From JAFCUW01 sp049898325 (GTDB lineage Bacteria; Pseudomonadota; Gammaproteobacteria; Burkholderiales; Burkholderiaceae_D): a stretch of DNA of 64,000 nucleotides. The position numbers were made by a program, and so were the translations under genes. The first letter of the stretch is position 1; every line of letters begins with the position of its first letter. Location of the stretch: contig NZ_JAFCXL010000005.1 of the NCBI RefSeq assembly GCF_049898325.1, positions 124,001 to 188,000 of the forward strand, in the 5' to 3' direction. Below, in pieces: positions 1 through 8,453 of the stretch. Under the pieces are notes generated by a model, which was not told the origin of the DNA, searched no databases, and saw nothing but the letters and a program-made list of their open reading frames with translations.

Positions 1-1
1 C

Positions 2-3000
2 CCGCGCGGCGGCGGCACCGGCTACACGGGCGGCGCGATTCCCCTGACGCCCATGTCGGCCGTCATCAACACGGAAAAGCTGATCGACCTGGGCCCCGTC
101 GAAATGACCCGCCTGCCCGGCGTCGAGCGCGACTACGCCACCATTTATTCGGGTGCCGGCGTGGTCACCAAGCGCGTCTCCGACGCCGCCGACCGGGCCG
201 GCTTCGTGTTCGCCGTCGACCCCACGTCGGCCGAAGCGTCCTGCATCGGTGGCAATATCGCCATGAATGCGGGCGGCAAGAAGGCCGTGCTGTGGGGCAC
301 GGCGCTGGACAACCTGGCCTCGTGGAAAATGGTCGACCCCAACGGCGACTGGCTCGACGTGACGCGGATGGACCACAATCTGTCGAAAATCCACGACGCA
401 CCCGTCGCCACGTTCCGGCTCGACTGGACGCACCCGAACGCCAAGGGCGAAGCGAAAAGCGCGCCGTTCAAGACGGAAACCCTGGTCATCCAGGGCAGCA
501 AGTTCCGCAAGGAAGGCCTGGGCAAGGACGTCACCGACAAGTTCCTGTCCGGCTTGCCGGGCGTGCAAAAAGAGGGCTGCGACGGCTTGATCACCTCGGC
601 CCGCTGGATCTTGCACAAGATGCCCGCGCACGCCCGCACCGTCTGCCTGGAGTTTTTCGGCCAGGCGCGCGACGCCATTCCGTCCATCGTCGAAATCAAG
701 GACTACCTCGACAATCTGCCGAAAACGGGCGGCGCGCAGTTTGCCAGCGTGCGCCTGGCGGGCCTGGAACATCTGGACGAGCGCTACCTGCGCGCGGTCG
801 GCTATGCCACCAAGTCCAAGCGGGCCGTGCTGCCGAAAATGGCGCTGTTCGGCGACATTGTCGGCGACGATGAAAACGCGGTGGCCATCGCCGCCTCGGA
901 AGTGGTGCGCCTGGCCAACACGCGCGTGGGCGAAGGCTTTGTCGCCGTCAGCGCCGAAGCCCGCAAAAAATTCTGGCTCGACCGCGCCCGCACGGCGGCC
1001 ATCGCCAAGCACACCAACGCCTTTAAAATCAACGAAGACGTCGTCATTCCCCTCAACCGCATGGGCGAATACACGGACGGCATCGAGCGCATCAACATCG
1101 AACTGTCGATCCGCAACAAGCTCAAGCTCGTCGAGCAATTGCGCGCCTTCGTCAATGGCGGCAACCTGCCGGTCGGCAAGAGCGACGACGCCACCGGCGA
1201 AACCATCGGCGTCGAAGAAATGCTGGGCGACCGCGTGCAGCAGGCCGAGGCGATCCTGGCCGGGGCGCAGCTGCGCTGGCAGTGGTTGCTCGACCATCTC
1301 GATACAGATTTGGCTGGAAGTCGCCAGGAAATGTATCAGATTGGCTTGCAGGAGCTGGCCGCCGCGTTCGAGCAGCGCCTCGATGCGCAACCGGCCGCGC
1401 GCGTGTTCGACATCGTCCAGGACCGCACCGTGCGGGTGTCGTGGAAGCAGGAAATCCGCGTGCCCCTGCGGCAGATTTTCAATGGCGCCGCCTTCAAGCT
1501 CATTCTTGACGAATTGAACGCCATCCACGCCAAGGTCTTGCGCTCGCGCGTGTTCGTCGCCCTGCACATGCACGCGGGCGACGGCAATGTGCACACCAAC
1601 TTGCCCGTCAATTCCGACGACTACGCCATGCTGCAGGACGCCCACCAGGCGGTCGAGCGCATCATGGCGCTGGCGCGTTCGCTCGATGGCGTCATTTCGG
1701 GCGAGCACGGGATCGGCATCACCAAGCTCGAGTTCCTCAAGGAAGAGGAAATCAGTGAATTTCGCGACTACAAATTGCGGGTCGATCCGGAAGGGCGCTT
1801 CAACAAGGGCAAGCTGCTCAATCTCGATGGCGTCAAGGCCGATCTGACCAACGCCTACACGCCCTCGTTCGGCCTGATGGGCCACGAATCGCTGATCATG
1901 CAGCAAAGCGATATCGGCGCGATTGCCCACAGCATCAAGGACTGCCTGCGCTGCGGCAAGTGCAAGCCCGTCTGCACCACCCACGTGCCCCGCGCCAACC
2001 TGCTGTACTCGCCGCGCGACAAGATCCTCGCCACCTCGCTGCTGATCGAAGCGTTCCTGTACGAGGAGCAAACCCGGCGCGGCGTCTCGATCCGCCACTG
2101 GGAAGAGTTCGAAGACGTGGCCGACCATTGCACGGTGTGCCACAAGTGCGTCACGCCGTGCCCCGTCAACATCGATTTCGGTGACGTCTCGATGAACATG
2201 CGCAATTTGCTGCGCAAGATGGACAAGAAGAGTTTCAAGCCGGCCAATGCGGCCGCCATGTTCTTCCTCAACGCCACCGATCCCACCACGATCAACGCGG
2301 CGCGCGCCGTCATGACGGGCATCGGCTTCAAGGCCCAGCGCATGGGCAACACCTTGCTGCGCAAATTTGCCGCCAAGCAGGTCGCCGCGCCGCCGCCGTC
2401 GACCGGCAAGGCGCCCGTGCGCGAGCAGGTGATCCACTTCATTAACAAGAAGATGCCGGGCAACCTGCCGAAAAAGACGGCGCGGGCGCTGCTCGACATC
2501 GAGGACGATAAAGTCATCCCCATCATCCGCAATCCGAAGTTGACCAATGCGGACACGGAAGCGGTGTTTTATTTTCCTGGCTGCGGCTCCGAGCGCCTGT
2601 TTTCGCAGGTGGGCCTGGCCACCCAGGCGATGCTGTGGGAAGTGGGGGTGCAGACCGTGCTGCCGCCGGGCTACCTGTGCTGCGGTTATCCGCAGCGGGG
2701 CGCGGGCCAGTTCGACAAGGCCGACAAGATGATGACGGACAACCGCGTGCTGTTCCACCGCATGGCCAACACGCTCAATTATCTCGACATCAAGACCGTG
2801 CTGGTGTCCTGCGGCACCTGCTACGACCAGTTGGCGACCTACGAGTTCGACAAGATTTTCCCCGGCTGCCGCATCATGGACATCCATGAATACCTGCTCG
2901 AGAAGGGCATGCGCCTCGAAGGCGTCAGCGGCACCCGCTATATGTATCACGAGCCCTGCCACAACCCCATGAAGCTGCAGGACTCCGTCAAGACCGTCAA

Positions 3001-3355
3001 TGCGCTGGTGTCGACGGTGGACAACACGAAAATCGAGAAGAACGACCGCTGCTGCGGCGAGTCGGGCACCTTCGGTATTTCGCGGCCCGATATCGCCACC
3101 CAGGTGCGCTACCGCAAGCAGGACGAAATGGAAAAGGGTGCGGCCAAGCTGCGCGCCGACGGTTTCGACGGTGAAGTGAAAATCCTCACCAGTTGCCCAT
3201 CCTGCCTGCAAGGCTTGAGCCGCTACAAGCACGACGCGGGCGCCACGGCCGATTATATCGTGGTGGAAATGGCCAAACACCTGCTGGGCGAGAACTGGAT
3301 GCCCGAGTATGTGGCGCGCGCCAACAACGGCGGCATCGAGCGGGTGCTGGTGTGA
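2..3355 (+). CDS. FAD-linked oxidase / 4Fe-4S / CCG-domain oxidoreductase (5' partial)
   Basis: The reading frame is open from the window edge, so the true start lies upstream; the ATG at 53 is internal. The first visible residues (GGGTGYTGG) belong to a PCMH-type FAD-binding domain. A FAD-oxidase C-terminal region follows, with GDGNVH and GEHGIG motifs near residues 520-570. Two ferredoxin-like 4Fe-4S clusters come next (CLRCGKCKPVC near residue 648, CTVCHKCVTPC near 710), then two cysteine-rich CCG domains (PGCG...CCGYP and PCHNP...CCGES). This glycolate/D-lactate dehydrogenase-like architecture resembles GlcD fused to GlcF. Such proteins oxidise 2-hydroxy acids and pass electrons to the quinone pool. 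The substrate cannot be read from sequence. The HIT gene starts 2 nt after the stop, suggesting cotranscription. Confidence 0.85.
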   Translation, partial: PRGGGTGYTGGAIPLTPMSAVINTEKLIDLGPVEMTRLPGVERDYATIYSGAGVVTKRVSDAADRAGFVFAVDPTSAEASCIGGNIAMNAGGKKAVLWGTALDNLASWKMVDPNGDWLDVTRMDHNLSKIHDAPVATFRLDWTHPNAKGEAKSAPFKTETLVIQGSKFRKEGLGKDVTDKFLSGLPGVQKEGCDGLITSARWILHKMPAHARTVCLEFFGQARDAIPSIVEIKDYLDNLPKTGGAQFASVRLAGLEHLDERYLRAVGYATKSKRAVLPKMALFGDIVGDDENAVAIAASEVVRLANTRVGEGFVAVSAEARKKFWLDRARTAAIAKHTNAFKINEDVVIPLNRMGEYTDGIERINIELSIRNKLKLVEQLRAFVNGGNLPVGKSDDATGETIGVEEMLGDRVQQAEAILAGAQLRWQWLLDHLDTDLAGSRQEMYQIGLQELAAAFEQRLDAQPAARVFDIVQDRTVRVSWKQEIRVPLRQIFNGAAFKLILDELNAIHAKVLRSRVFVALHMHAGDGNVHTNLPVNSDDYAMLQDAHQAVERIMALARSLDGVISGEHGIGITKLEFLKEEEISEFRDYKLRVDPEGRFNKGKLLNLDGVKADLTNAYTPSFGLMGHESLIMQQSDIGAIAHSIKDCLRCGKCKPVCTTHVPRANLLYSPRDKILATSLLIEAFLYEEQTRRGVSIRHWEEFEDVADHCTVCHKCVTPCPVNIDFGDVSMNMRNLLRKMDKKSFKPANAAAMFFLNATDPTTINAARAVMTGIGFKAQRMGNTLLRKFAAKQVAAPPPSTGKAPVREQVIHFINKKMPGNLPKKTARALLDIEDDKVIPIIRNPKLTNADTEAVFYFPGCGSERLFSQVGLATQAMLWEVGVQTVLPPGYLCCGYPQRGAGQFDKADKMMTDNRVLFHRMANTLNYLDIKTVLVSCGTCYDQLATYEFDKIFPGCRIMDIHEYLLEKGMRLEGVSGTRYMYHEPCHNPMKLQDSVKTVNALVSTVDNTKIEKNDRCCGESGTFGISRPDIATQVRYRKQDEMEKGAAKLRADGFDGEVKILTSCPSCLQGLSRYKHDAGATADYIVVEMAKHLLGENWMPEYVARANNGGIERVLV

Positions 3356-3357
3356 CC

Positions 3358-3792
3358 ATGGCCGCTCCGTGCGAATTGTGTGAGTTGAGCCAGTCGGGCA
3401 GCGTTCCCGTCTGGCGCAATGAACTTTTTTCCGTGATCATGGTCGATGATGCTGCGTATCCAGGTTTCGTGCGCGTCATCTGGCACGACCATGTGCGCGA
3501 AATGAGCGACCTGGCCGACGCCCACCGGCTGGCCCTGAACGATGCCGTCCACCGCGTCGAGCTGGCCGTGCGGGCGGTGATGCGCCCCTTGAAAATCAAC
3601 GTGGCAAGCCTGGGCAACGTGGTGCCGCACCTGCACTGGCACATCATTCCCCGTTACCTTGACGACGCCCATTTTCCTGCCCCCGTGTGGGCCAGCCCCG
3701 TGCGCACCACCGCCGAGGCCGTATTGGCCGAACGGCGCGCGCACTTGCCCCAACTGCGCGCGGAGATCATCCGCCGCATGACGATAGAATGA
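3358..3792 (+). CDS. HIT family nucleotide-binding hydrolase
   Basis: This 144-residue protein carries the histidine-triad signature HLHWHII at about residues 94-100, the catalytic His-x-His-x-His loop of the family. HIT proteins hydrolyse or transfer nucleotidyl groups on purine mononucleotide substrates such as AMP-lysine or dinucleoside polyphosphates. An N-terminal CxxC (CELC) is present, as in several proteobacterial members. The ATG at 3358 is chosen because it lies 2 nt after the preceding stop and gives the usual family length. The DUF971 gene follows after 7 nt, so all three genes probably share a transcript. The exact substrate is unknown. Confidence 0.85.
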   Translation: MAAPCELCELSQSGSVPVWRNELFSVIMVDDAAYPGFVRVIWHDHVREMSDLADAHRLALNDAVHRVELAVRAVMRPLKINVASLGNVVPHLHWHIIPRYLDDAHFPAPVWASPVRTTAEAVLAERRAHLPQLRAEIIRRMTIE

Positions 3793-3799
3793 GTCCACT

Positions 3800-4216
3800 A
3801 TGAGCAATCCAATTCCTACCGATCTGACCGTCCACCAGCAATCGCGCCTGCTCGACATCGCCTTCGATGACGGCGCCGCGTTCACCTTGCCGTTCGAATA
3901 CCTGCGCGTGTACTCGCCCTCGGCCGAAGTCAAAGGCCACGGCGCCGGCCAGGAAGTGCTGCAACTTGGCAAGCGCGAGGTGGGCATGACGGCGCTCGAG
4001 CCGGTCGGCAACTACGCCGTCAAGCCCACTTTTTCGGACGGCCACGACAGCGGCCTGTACACGTTTGCGTATTTATACAAGCTGGGCACGGAGCAGGGGG
4101 CCTTGTGGGCCGACTACCTGCGCCTGCTGGAAGAAGCCGGTTTCGCCGGCGACACGGGGCGCGCACCAGGCGCCGCCATTGCCGGCGCACCGACCAAGGC
4201 AAAAAGCTGCGGTTAA
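3800..4216 (+). CDS. DUF971 domain protein
   Basis: This 138-residue protein matches the DUF971 family, related to the N-terminal domain of gamma-butyrobetaine hydroxylase. The recognisable stretch is the core around LPFEYLRVYSPSAEV and the later VGNYAVKPTFSDGHDSGLYTF region. In eukaryotes this fold binds zinc beside an iron/2-oxoglutarate dioxygenase domain; here it stands alone with no catalytic domain. The C-terminal 25 residues are low complexity. In many betaproteobacteria a DUF971 gene directly precedes ubiE, as here, but a functional link is unproven. It is the last gene of the short operon starting with the FAD/iron-sulfur oxidoreductase; the palindromic repeat begins 6 nt after its stop. 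Confidence 0.8.
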   Translation: MSNPIPTDLTVHQQSRLLDIAFDDGAAFTLPFEYLRVYSPSAEVKGHGAGQEVLQLGKREVGMTALEPVGNYAVKPTFSDGHDSGLYTFAYLYKLGTEQGALWADYLRLLEEAGFAGDTGRAPGAAIAGAPTKAKSCG

Positions 4217-4222
4217 GCCCAA

Positions 4223-4378
4223 GTGCCTATCCCAGTAGATTGGAGTCGCTGCTGCCGCGCCTGGCAAGCGGGGGCGGCGTTGCTCGTCGTTGCATGGCTA
4301 GCCATGCCGCCTCCTCGCGCCTAGCCCGCGCTTGCCAGTCATCGCCATCCGCTTCCTCCCCTCTACTGAGATAGGCAC
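4223..4378. repeat. Palindromic intergenic repeat, copy 1
   Basis: This element of about 156 nt is built from three nested, concentric inverted repeats. The outer arms are 4223-4239 and 4362-4378 (16 of 17 pairs). The middle arms CTGGCAAGCG and CGCTTGCCAG are 4261-4270 and 4329-4338 (perfect). The centre is the perfect palindrome GCATGGCTAGCCATGC at 4292-4307. A clearly related element occurs at 63733-63886. It starts 6 nt after the DUF971 stop and ends before the ubiE promoter. It has no credible coding frame. It could act as a 3' stabiliser, a terminator or a non-autonomous mobile element; the class is unidentified. Confidence 0.85.
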
Positions 4379-4414
4379 TAAATCACGGGGGCGGGCGCGC
4401 CAGCACGCGCCTTG

Positions 4415-4420
4415 TATAAT
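4415..4420 (+). promoter_or_regulatory. -10 element upstream of ubiE
   Basis: A perfect TATAAT lies 27 nt before the ubiE start, in sequence otherwise rich in G and C. No good -35 match is present at 16-18 nt upstream, so this is only the -10 half of a promoter. It would give a leader of about 20 nt. Confidence 0.45.
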
Positions 4421-4447
4421 GCAGTCAACATTAACGGGCTGCAGACC

Positions 4448-5182
4448 ATGACCAATACCACCCATTTCGGCTACAAAACCGTCTCCGAGGACGACAAGGT
4501 CCACGAAGTCGCCAAAGTGTTTCACTCTGTCGCGGCCAAGTACGACGTCATGAATGACCTGATGTCGGCCGGCCTGCACCGGGCGTGGAAGATTTTCACG
4601 ATCGCCAAGGCGGGCGTGCGCCCCGGCTTCAAGGTGCTCGACATTGCCGGCGGCACGGGCGACCTGGCCAAGGCCTTCGCCAGGCAGGCGGGGCCGACGG
4701 GCGAAGTCTGGCTCACCGACATCAACGAGTCGATGCTGCGCGTGGGCCGCGACCGCCTCTTGAACAAGGGCTTGATGACCCCCACCTTGCTGTGTGACGC
4801 CGAAAAACTGCCATTTCCCGACAATTATTTCGACCGGGTCAGCGTGGCCTTCGGCTTGCGCAACATGACGCACAAGGACCAGGCGCTGGCCGAAATGCGG
4901 CGCGTCCTGAAACCGGGCGGCAAGCTGCTGGTGCTGGAGTTTTCCAAGGTGGCGGCGCCCCTGCAAAAGCCCTACGATCTGTACTCGTTTTCCGTGCTGC
5001 CGTGGCTGGGCCAGAAGATCGCCGGCGACGCCGACAGCTACCGCTATTTGGCCGAATCGATCCGCATGCATCCGGACCAGGAAACCCTGAAAACCATGAT
5101 GGAAGAGGCGGGCCTCGAGCGCGTCGATTATTACAATCTCACGGCCGGTGTCGCCGCACTCCACACCGGCATCAAACTCTAG
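4448..5182 (+). CDS. ubiE: Demethylmenaquinone / 2-methoxy-6-polyprenyl-benzoquinol methyltransferase UbiE
   Basis: This 244-residue class I SAM methyltransferase catalyses the C-methylation step of ubiquinone synthesis (and of menaquinone where that is made). SAM motif I is VLDIAGGTGDLA at residues 64-74. The UbiE signatures YDVMNDLMS (32-40) and the later FGLRNMTHKDQAL are present. The ATG at 4448 is preferred over an upstream frame opening at 4412, because it gives the conserved N-terminus TTHFGYKTV and lies downstream of a TATAAT. The Tim44-like, ubiJ and ubiB genes follow in the same direction, which forms a quinone biosynthesis cluster common in betaproteobacteria. Confidence 0.95.
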   Translation: MTNTTHFGYKTVSEDDKVHEVAKVFHSVAAKYDVMNDLMSAGLHRAWKIFTIAKAGVRPGFKVLDIAGGTGDLAKAFARQAGPTGEVWLTDINESMLRVGRDRLLNKGLMTPTLLCDAEKLPFPDNYFDRVSVAFGLRNMTHKDQALAEMRRVLKPGGKLLVLEFSKVAAPLQKPYDLYSFSVLPWLGQKIAGDADSYRYLAESIRMHPDQETLKTMMEEAGLERVDYYNLTAGVAALHTGIKL

Positions 5183-5192
5183 GATGACAACG

Positions 5193-6119
5193 ATGAAAAA
5201 ATTTTTAGCCAGCATGATGATCGCCGTGACCATGACGTCGATGGTCGCTGAAGTGGTCGCCAAGCCCATGGGCGGCGGCCGCTCGATCGGCCGGCAATCG
5301 CAGTCGGTCACCCGCCAGCAGGCCGCACCGGCCGCGCCCGTGCAGCGCCAGCAAGCCGCGCCCGCGCCGGCAGCCGCACCGGCCGCCGCCGTGCCAAAAC
5401 CGGCCTCGCGCTGGAAAGGCATGCTGGGCGGCGCACTGCTGGGCCTGGGCCTGGGCGCCATGCTGTCGCACTTCGGCCTGGGCGGCGCCATCGCCTCGGC
5501 CATCAGCTCGATCCTGATGATCGCCTTGCTGGCCGGCGCCGTGTTCTTTATCTACCGCATGTTCAGCCGCAAAAATGCCGCGGCGCCCGCGGCCGGCGGC
5601 TTCAAGCCCTTCGACAGCCCGCTGCCCGCCGGTGGCACGCCGGAAATCGGCTCCGGCCTGAACCAGCCCTACGTCCCGGCCCAGCCGGCCGCCTTTGAGG
5701 CGCCCGCCTCGGGCGGCGCTTACGCCCCTGCCGCCCAATTTGGCGTGCCTGCCGACTTCGACAGCGCCGCCTTCCTGCGCCATGCCAAGTCCTCGTTCAT
5801 CCGCATGCAAGCGGCCTGGGACAAGGCCGACACCAACGACCTGCGCGAATTCACCACGCCGGAAATATTTGCCGAGCTGAAAATGCAAATCCAGGAACGG
5901 GGCGCCAGCGCCGATTTCACGGACGTCGTCACCATCGATGGCGAACTGCTGGGCATCGAAACGATCGGCAACGAGTACCTGGCCAGCGTCAAGTTCACCG
6001 GCATGATCAAGGCGGCCCCGACGGCCGCGCCGGAGCCGTTCGCCGAGGTGTGGAATATGTCGAAGAACGTCGCCGGCAATGGCGGCTGGGTGCTGGCCGG
6101 TATCCAGCAATTGTCCTGA
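5193..6119 (+). CDS. Tim44-like domain protein, membrane-associated
   Basis: This 308-residue protein begins with a signal-like or anchoring hydrophobic segment (residues 4-22). An Ala/Pro/Gln-rich linker follows, then two Gly/Ala-rich hydrophobic stretches around residues 75-115, and a C-terminal Tim44-like domain from about 185 to the end. Bacterial Tim44-like proteins of this layout are widespread next to ubiE in betaproteobacteria, but their role is not established. An AGGA at 5181-5184, 8 nt before the ATG at 5193, favours this start over the ATG at 5184. It begins 10 nt after the ubiE stop and is followed by a strong terminator. Confidence 0.85.
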   Translation: MKKFLASMMIAVTMTSMVAEVVAKPMGGGRSIGRQSQSVTRQQAAPAAPVQRQQAAPAPAAAPAAAVPKPASRWKGMLGGALLGLGLGAMLSHFGLGGAIASAISSILMIALLAGAVFFIYRMFSRKNAAAPAAGGFKPFDSPLPAGGTPEIGSGLNQPYVPAQPAAFEAPASGGAYAPAAQFGVPADFDSAAFLRHAKSSFIRMQAAWDKADTNDLREFTTPEIFAELKMQIQERGASADFTDVVTIDGELLGIETIGNEYLASVKFTGMIKAAPTAAPEPFAEVWNMSKNVAGNGGWVLAGIQQLS

Positions 6120-6176
6120 TCTATTTTGCCGGGCCGCCCACACGCACGGCGATTCTGTCCGGCAAACTGGTAAGAT

Positions 6177-6208
6177 CGAAACCGCCCGCGCACCGGGCGG
6201 TTTTTTTG
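6177..6208 (+). terminator. Rho-independent terminator after the Tim44-like gene
   Basis: The stem ACCGCCCG (6181-6188) pairs perfectly with CGGGCGGT (6194-6201) across a 5-nt loop and is followed by a run of T. It separates the ubiE/Tim44 unit from ubiJ, whose start is only 18 nt downstream, so ubiJ-ubiB expression depends on read-through or on a promoter inside the Tim44 gene. Confidence 0.85.
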
Positions 6209-6225
6209 TTTCTACAGCGAGCGCC

Positions 6226-6888
6226 ATGCCTTCATCTTCCTTCCTGTTCGACCTGAGCCTGGCCACCCCCGCCGTGGCCGCCATCAACCACCTGCTGGCG
6301 CAAGAGGGGTGGGCGCGCGAGCTGTTGCGCCCGCACGCGGGCAAGCTGGCGCTGATCGATGCCGGCAGCATCGCCTTGCGCCTGGCGGTGACGGCCGACG
6401 GCATGCTCGCCGCCGGCGCCCTGGAAGCCGAGCCGGCCGTGACGATCCGCATGAAGCTGTCGGACCTGCCCCTGATCGCCCAGCAGCGCGAGCGCGCCTT
6501 TTCCTTCGTCAAGATCGAAGGCGACGCCGAGTTCGCCAACACGATTTCGCAGCTGAGCAAGCACTTGCGCTGGGAACCCGAAGCCGACCTCGAGCGCTTC
6601 GCCGGCCCCATCGCCGCCACCCGCCTGACCGAGGGCGCGCGCGGCCTGTTCGCCGCCGCCGTCACGGGCCAGCGCAAGCTGAGCGAAAACGTCGCCGAAT
6701 ACCTGGCCGAAGAGCAGGGCGTGCTGGTGCGCCCGGCCTTGCTCGAAGCCATGGGCGCCGACATCACCCGCTTGCGCGACGACGTCGAACGGGCCGCCAA
6801 GCGCATCGCCCGACTCGACGACCAATTGAACAAAACGGCGGCAGCGCCGCGCGGCGTCGCCGTGTTACCGCCCTCCCTGGACCGCTGA
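6226..6888 (+). CDS. ubiJ: Ubiquinone biosynthesis accessory factor UbiJ (SCP2 domain)
   Basis: This 220-residue protein has an SCP2 sterol-carrier fold (about residues 20-125) with the pattern LRLAVTADGML...VTIRMKLSDLPLI. A C-terminal helical part ends near residue 205. UbiJ binds polyprenyl ubiquinone intermediates in the soluble Ubi complex and works with UbiB and UbiK. The start at 6226 yields MPSSSFLFDLS; upstream in-frame codons would run through the terminator hairpin. Its stop overlaps the ubiB start by one base (TGATG), indicating translational coupling. The position between ubiE and ubiB supports the identification. Confidence 0.88.
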   Translation: MPSSSFLFDLSLATPAVAAINHLLAQEGWARELLRPHAGKLALIDAGSIALRLAVTADGMLAAGALEAEPAVTIRMKLSDLPLIAQQRERAFSFVKIEGDAEFANTISQLSKHLRWEPEADLERFAGPIAATRLTEGARGLFAAAVTGQRKLSENVAEYLAEEQGVLVRPALLEAMGADITRLRDDVERAAKRIARLDDQLNKTAAAPRGVAVLPPSLDR

Positions 6889-8453
6889 TGATATTGAAAT
6901 TCCTGCGCCTGCTGAAAATTCTGCGGGTGGCGACCAAGTACGGTCTCGACGAGATCGCCATTTCCGGCTTCAAGGTGCCCCGCACGGCCAAGCTGATCGA
7001 CACGGTGGTGTTCTGGCGCGACATCTCCGCGCCCCGCGGCGTGCGCCTGCGCATGGCGCTCGAGGAGCTCGGTCCCATCTTCGTCAAGTTCGGCCAGGTG
7101 CTGTCGACCCGCGCCGACCTGATGCCGCCCGACATCGCCGCCGAACTGGCGGCGTTGCAAGACCGGGTGCCGCCCTTCGATTCCGACCTGGCCATCGCGC
7201 AAATCACCAAGTCGCTGGGCGCCCACCCGGACCAGCTGTTCGCCAGCTTCGAGCGCATCCCCGTGGCGTCCGCCTCGATTGCCCAGGTCCACTTCGCCGT
7301 CCTCAAAAACGGCAAGGAAGTGGCCGTCAAGGTGCTGCGTCCCGGCATGAAGAAATCGATCGACGAGGACGTCGCCCTGATGCATCTGGCCGCCCAGCTG
7401 GTCGAGCGCCTGTGGACGGAATCGAAGCGCCTCAAGCCGCGCGAAGTGGTGGGCGAGTTCGACAAATACCTGCATGACGAACTGGACCTGATGCGCGAGG
7501 CGGCCAACGCCAGCCAGCTGCGCCGCAACTTCGCCAATTCGAACTTGCTGATGGTGCCGGAAATGTACTGGGACTATTGTTCGAGCAGCGTGATCGTCAT
7601 GGAACGCATGCACGGCATTCCCGTCTCGCAGATCGAGCGCCTGTCGGCCGCCGGGGTCGACCTGTCGAAGCTGTCGAGCGACGGTGTGGAGATTTTCTTT
7701 ACCCAAGTGTTCCGCGACGGCTTTTTTCACGCCGATATGCACCCCGGTAACATCCTCGTGTCGGTGGCGCCGGAAACTTTCGGGCGCTACATCGCCCTCG
7801 ACTTCGGTGTGATGGGCACCCTGAACGACTTCGACAAGGATTACCTGTCGCAGAACTTCCTGGCGTTTTTCCAGCGCGACTATAAACGGGTGGCCGAAGC
7901 CCACATCGAGTCCGGCTGGGCACCCCCGAGCACCCGCGTCGACGAGCTCGAGTCCGCCGTGCGCGCCTGCTGCGAGCCCATTTTCGACCGGCCGCTCAAA
8001 GATATCTCGTTCGGCCAGATCCTGCTGCGCCTGTTCCAGACCTCGCGCCGCTTCAATGTCGAGGTGCAGCCGCAACTGGTGTTGCTGCAAAAAACCCTGT
8101 TGAACATCGAAGGCCTGGGCCGCCAGCTCGACCCCAACCTCGATTTGTGGAAAACCGCCAAGCCCTACCTGGAAAACTGGATGGGCGAGCAGGTGGGCTG
8201 GCGCGGCCTGGTCGAGCGCCTCAAGGCCGAGGCGCCCCGTTACGGGCAGATCATCCCCCAGTTGCCCCGCCTCGTGCACCGCGCGCTCGAACGCGTGCAG
8301 CACGGCGGCAACGACAGCGACATGATGAAGCTGCTGCTGCTCGAACAGCGCCGCACCAACCGCCTGCTGGGCTTTTTCGTGGTGTTCACGGTCACGCTGG
8401 TGGCCGGCTTCGGCGCCATCCGCCTGTTCCTGCACTACCACGGCGGTTTCTAA
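6888..8453 (+). CDS. ubiB: Ubiquinone biosynthesis regulatory protein kinase-like UbiB
   Basis: This 521-residue member of the ABC1/ADCK/UbiB atypical kinase family is needed for ubiquinone biosynthesis, probably by extracting lipid intermediates from the membrane through its ATPase activity. The family-specific KxGQ signature appears as KFGQ at residues 67-70. The Ala-rich loop (ASASIAQVHFA), the catalytic region FHADMHPGN and the metal-binding LDFGVMG are all present. A C-terminal transmembrane helix (GFFVVFTVTLVAGF) precedes the end. The start codon overlaps the ubiJ stop. The methyltransferase gene begins on the base after its stop, so the three genes are tightly linked. Confidence 0.95.
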   Translation: MILKFLRLLKILRVATKYGLDEIAISGFKVPRTAKLIDTVVFWRDISAPRGVRLRMALEELGPIFVKFGQVLSTRADLMPPDIAAELAALQDRVPPFDSDLAIAQITKSLGAHPDQLFASFERIPVASASIAQVHFAVLKNGKEVAVKVLRPGMKKSIDEDVALMHLAAQLVERLWTESKRLKPREVVGEFDKYLHDELDLMREAANASQLRRNFANSNLLMVPEMYWDYCSSSVIVMERMHGIPVSQIERLSAAGVDLSKLSSDGVEIFFTQVFRDGFFHADMHPGNILVSVAPETFGRYIALDFGVMGTLNDFDKDYLSQNFLAFFQRDYKRVAEAHIESGWAPPSTRVDELESAVRACCEPIFDRPLKDISFGQILLRLFQTSRRFNVEVQPQLVLLQKTLLNIEGLGRQLDPNLDLWKTAKPYLENWMGEQVGWRGLVERLKAEAPRYGQIIPQLPRLVHRALERVQHGGNDSDMMKLLLLEQRRTNRLLGFFVVFTVTLVAGFGAIRLFLHYHGGF

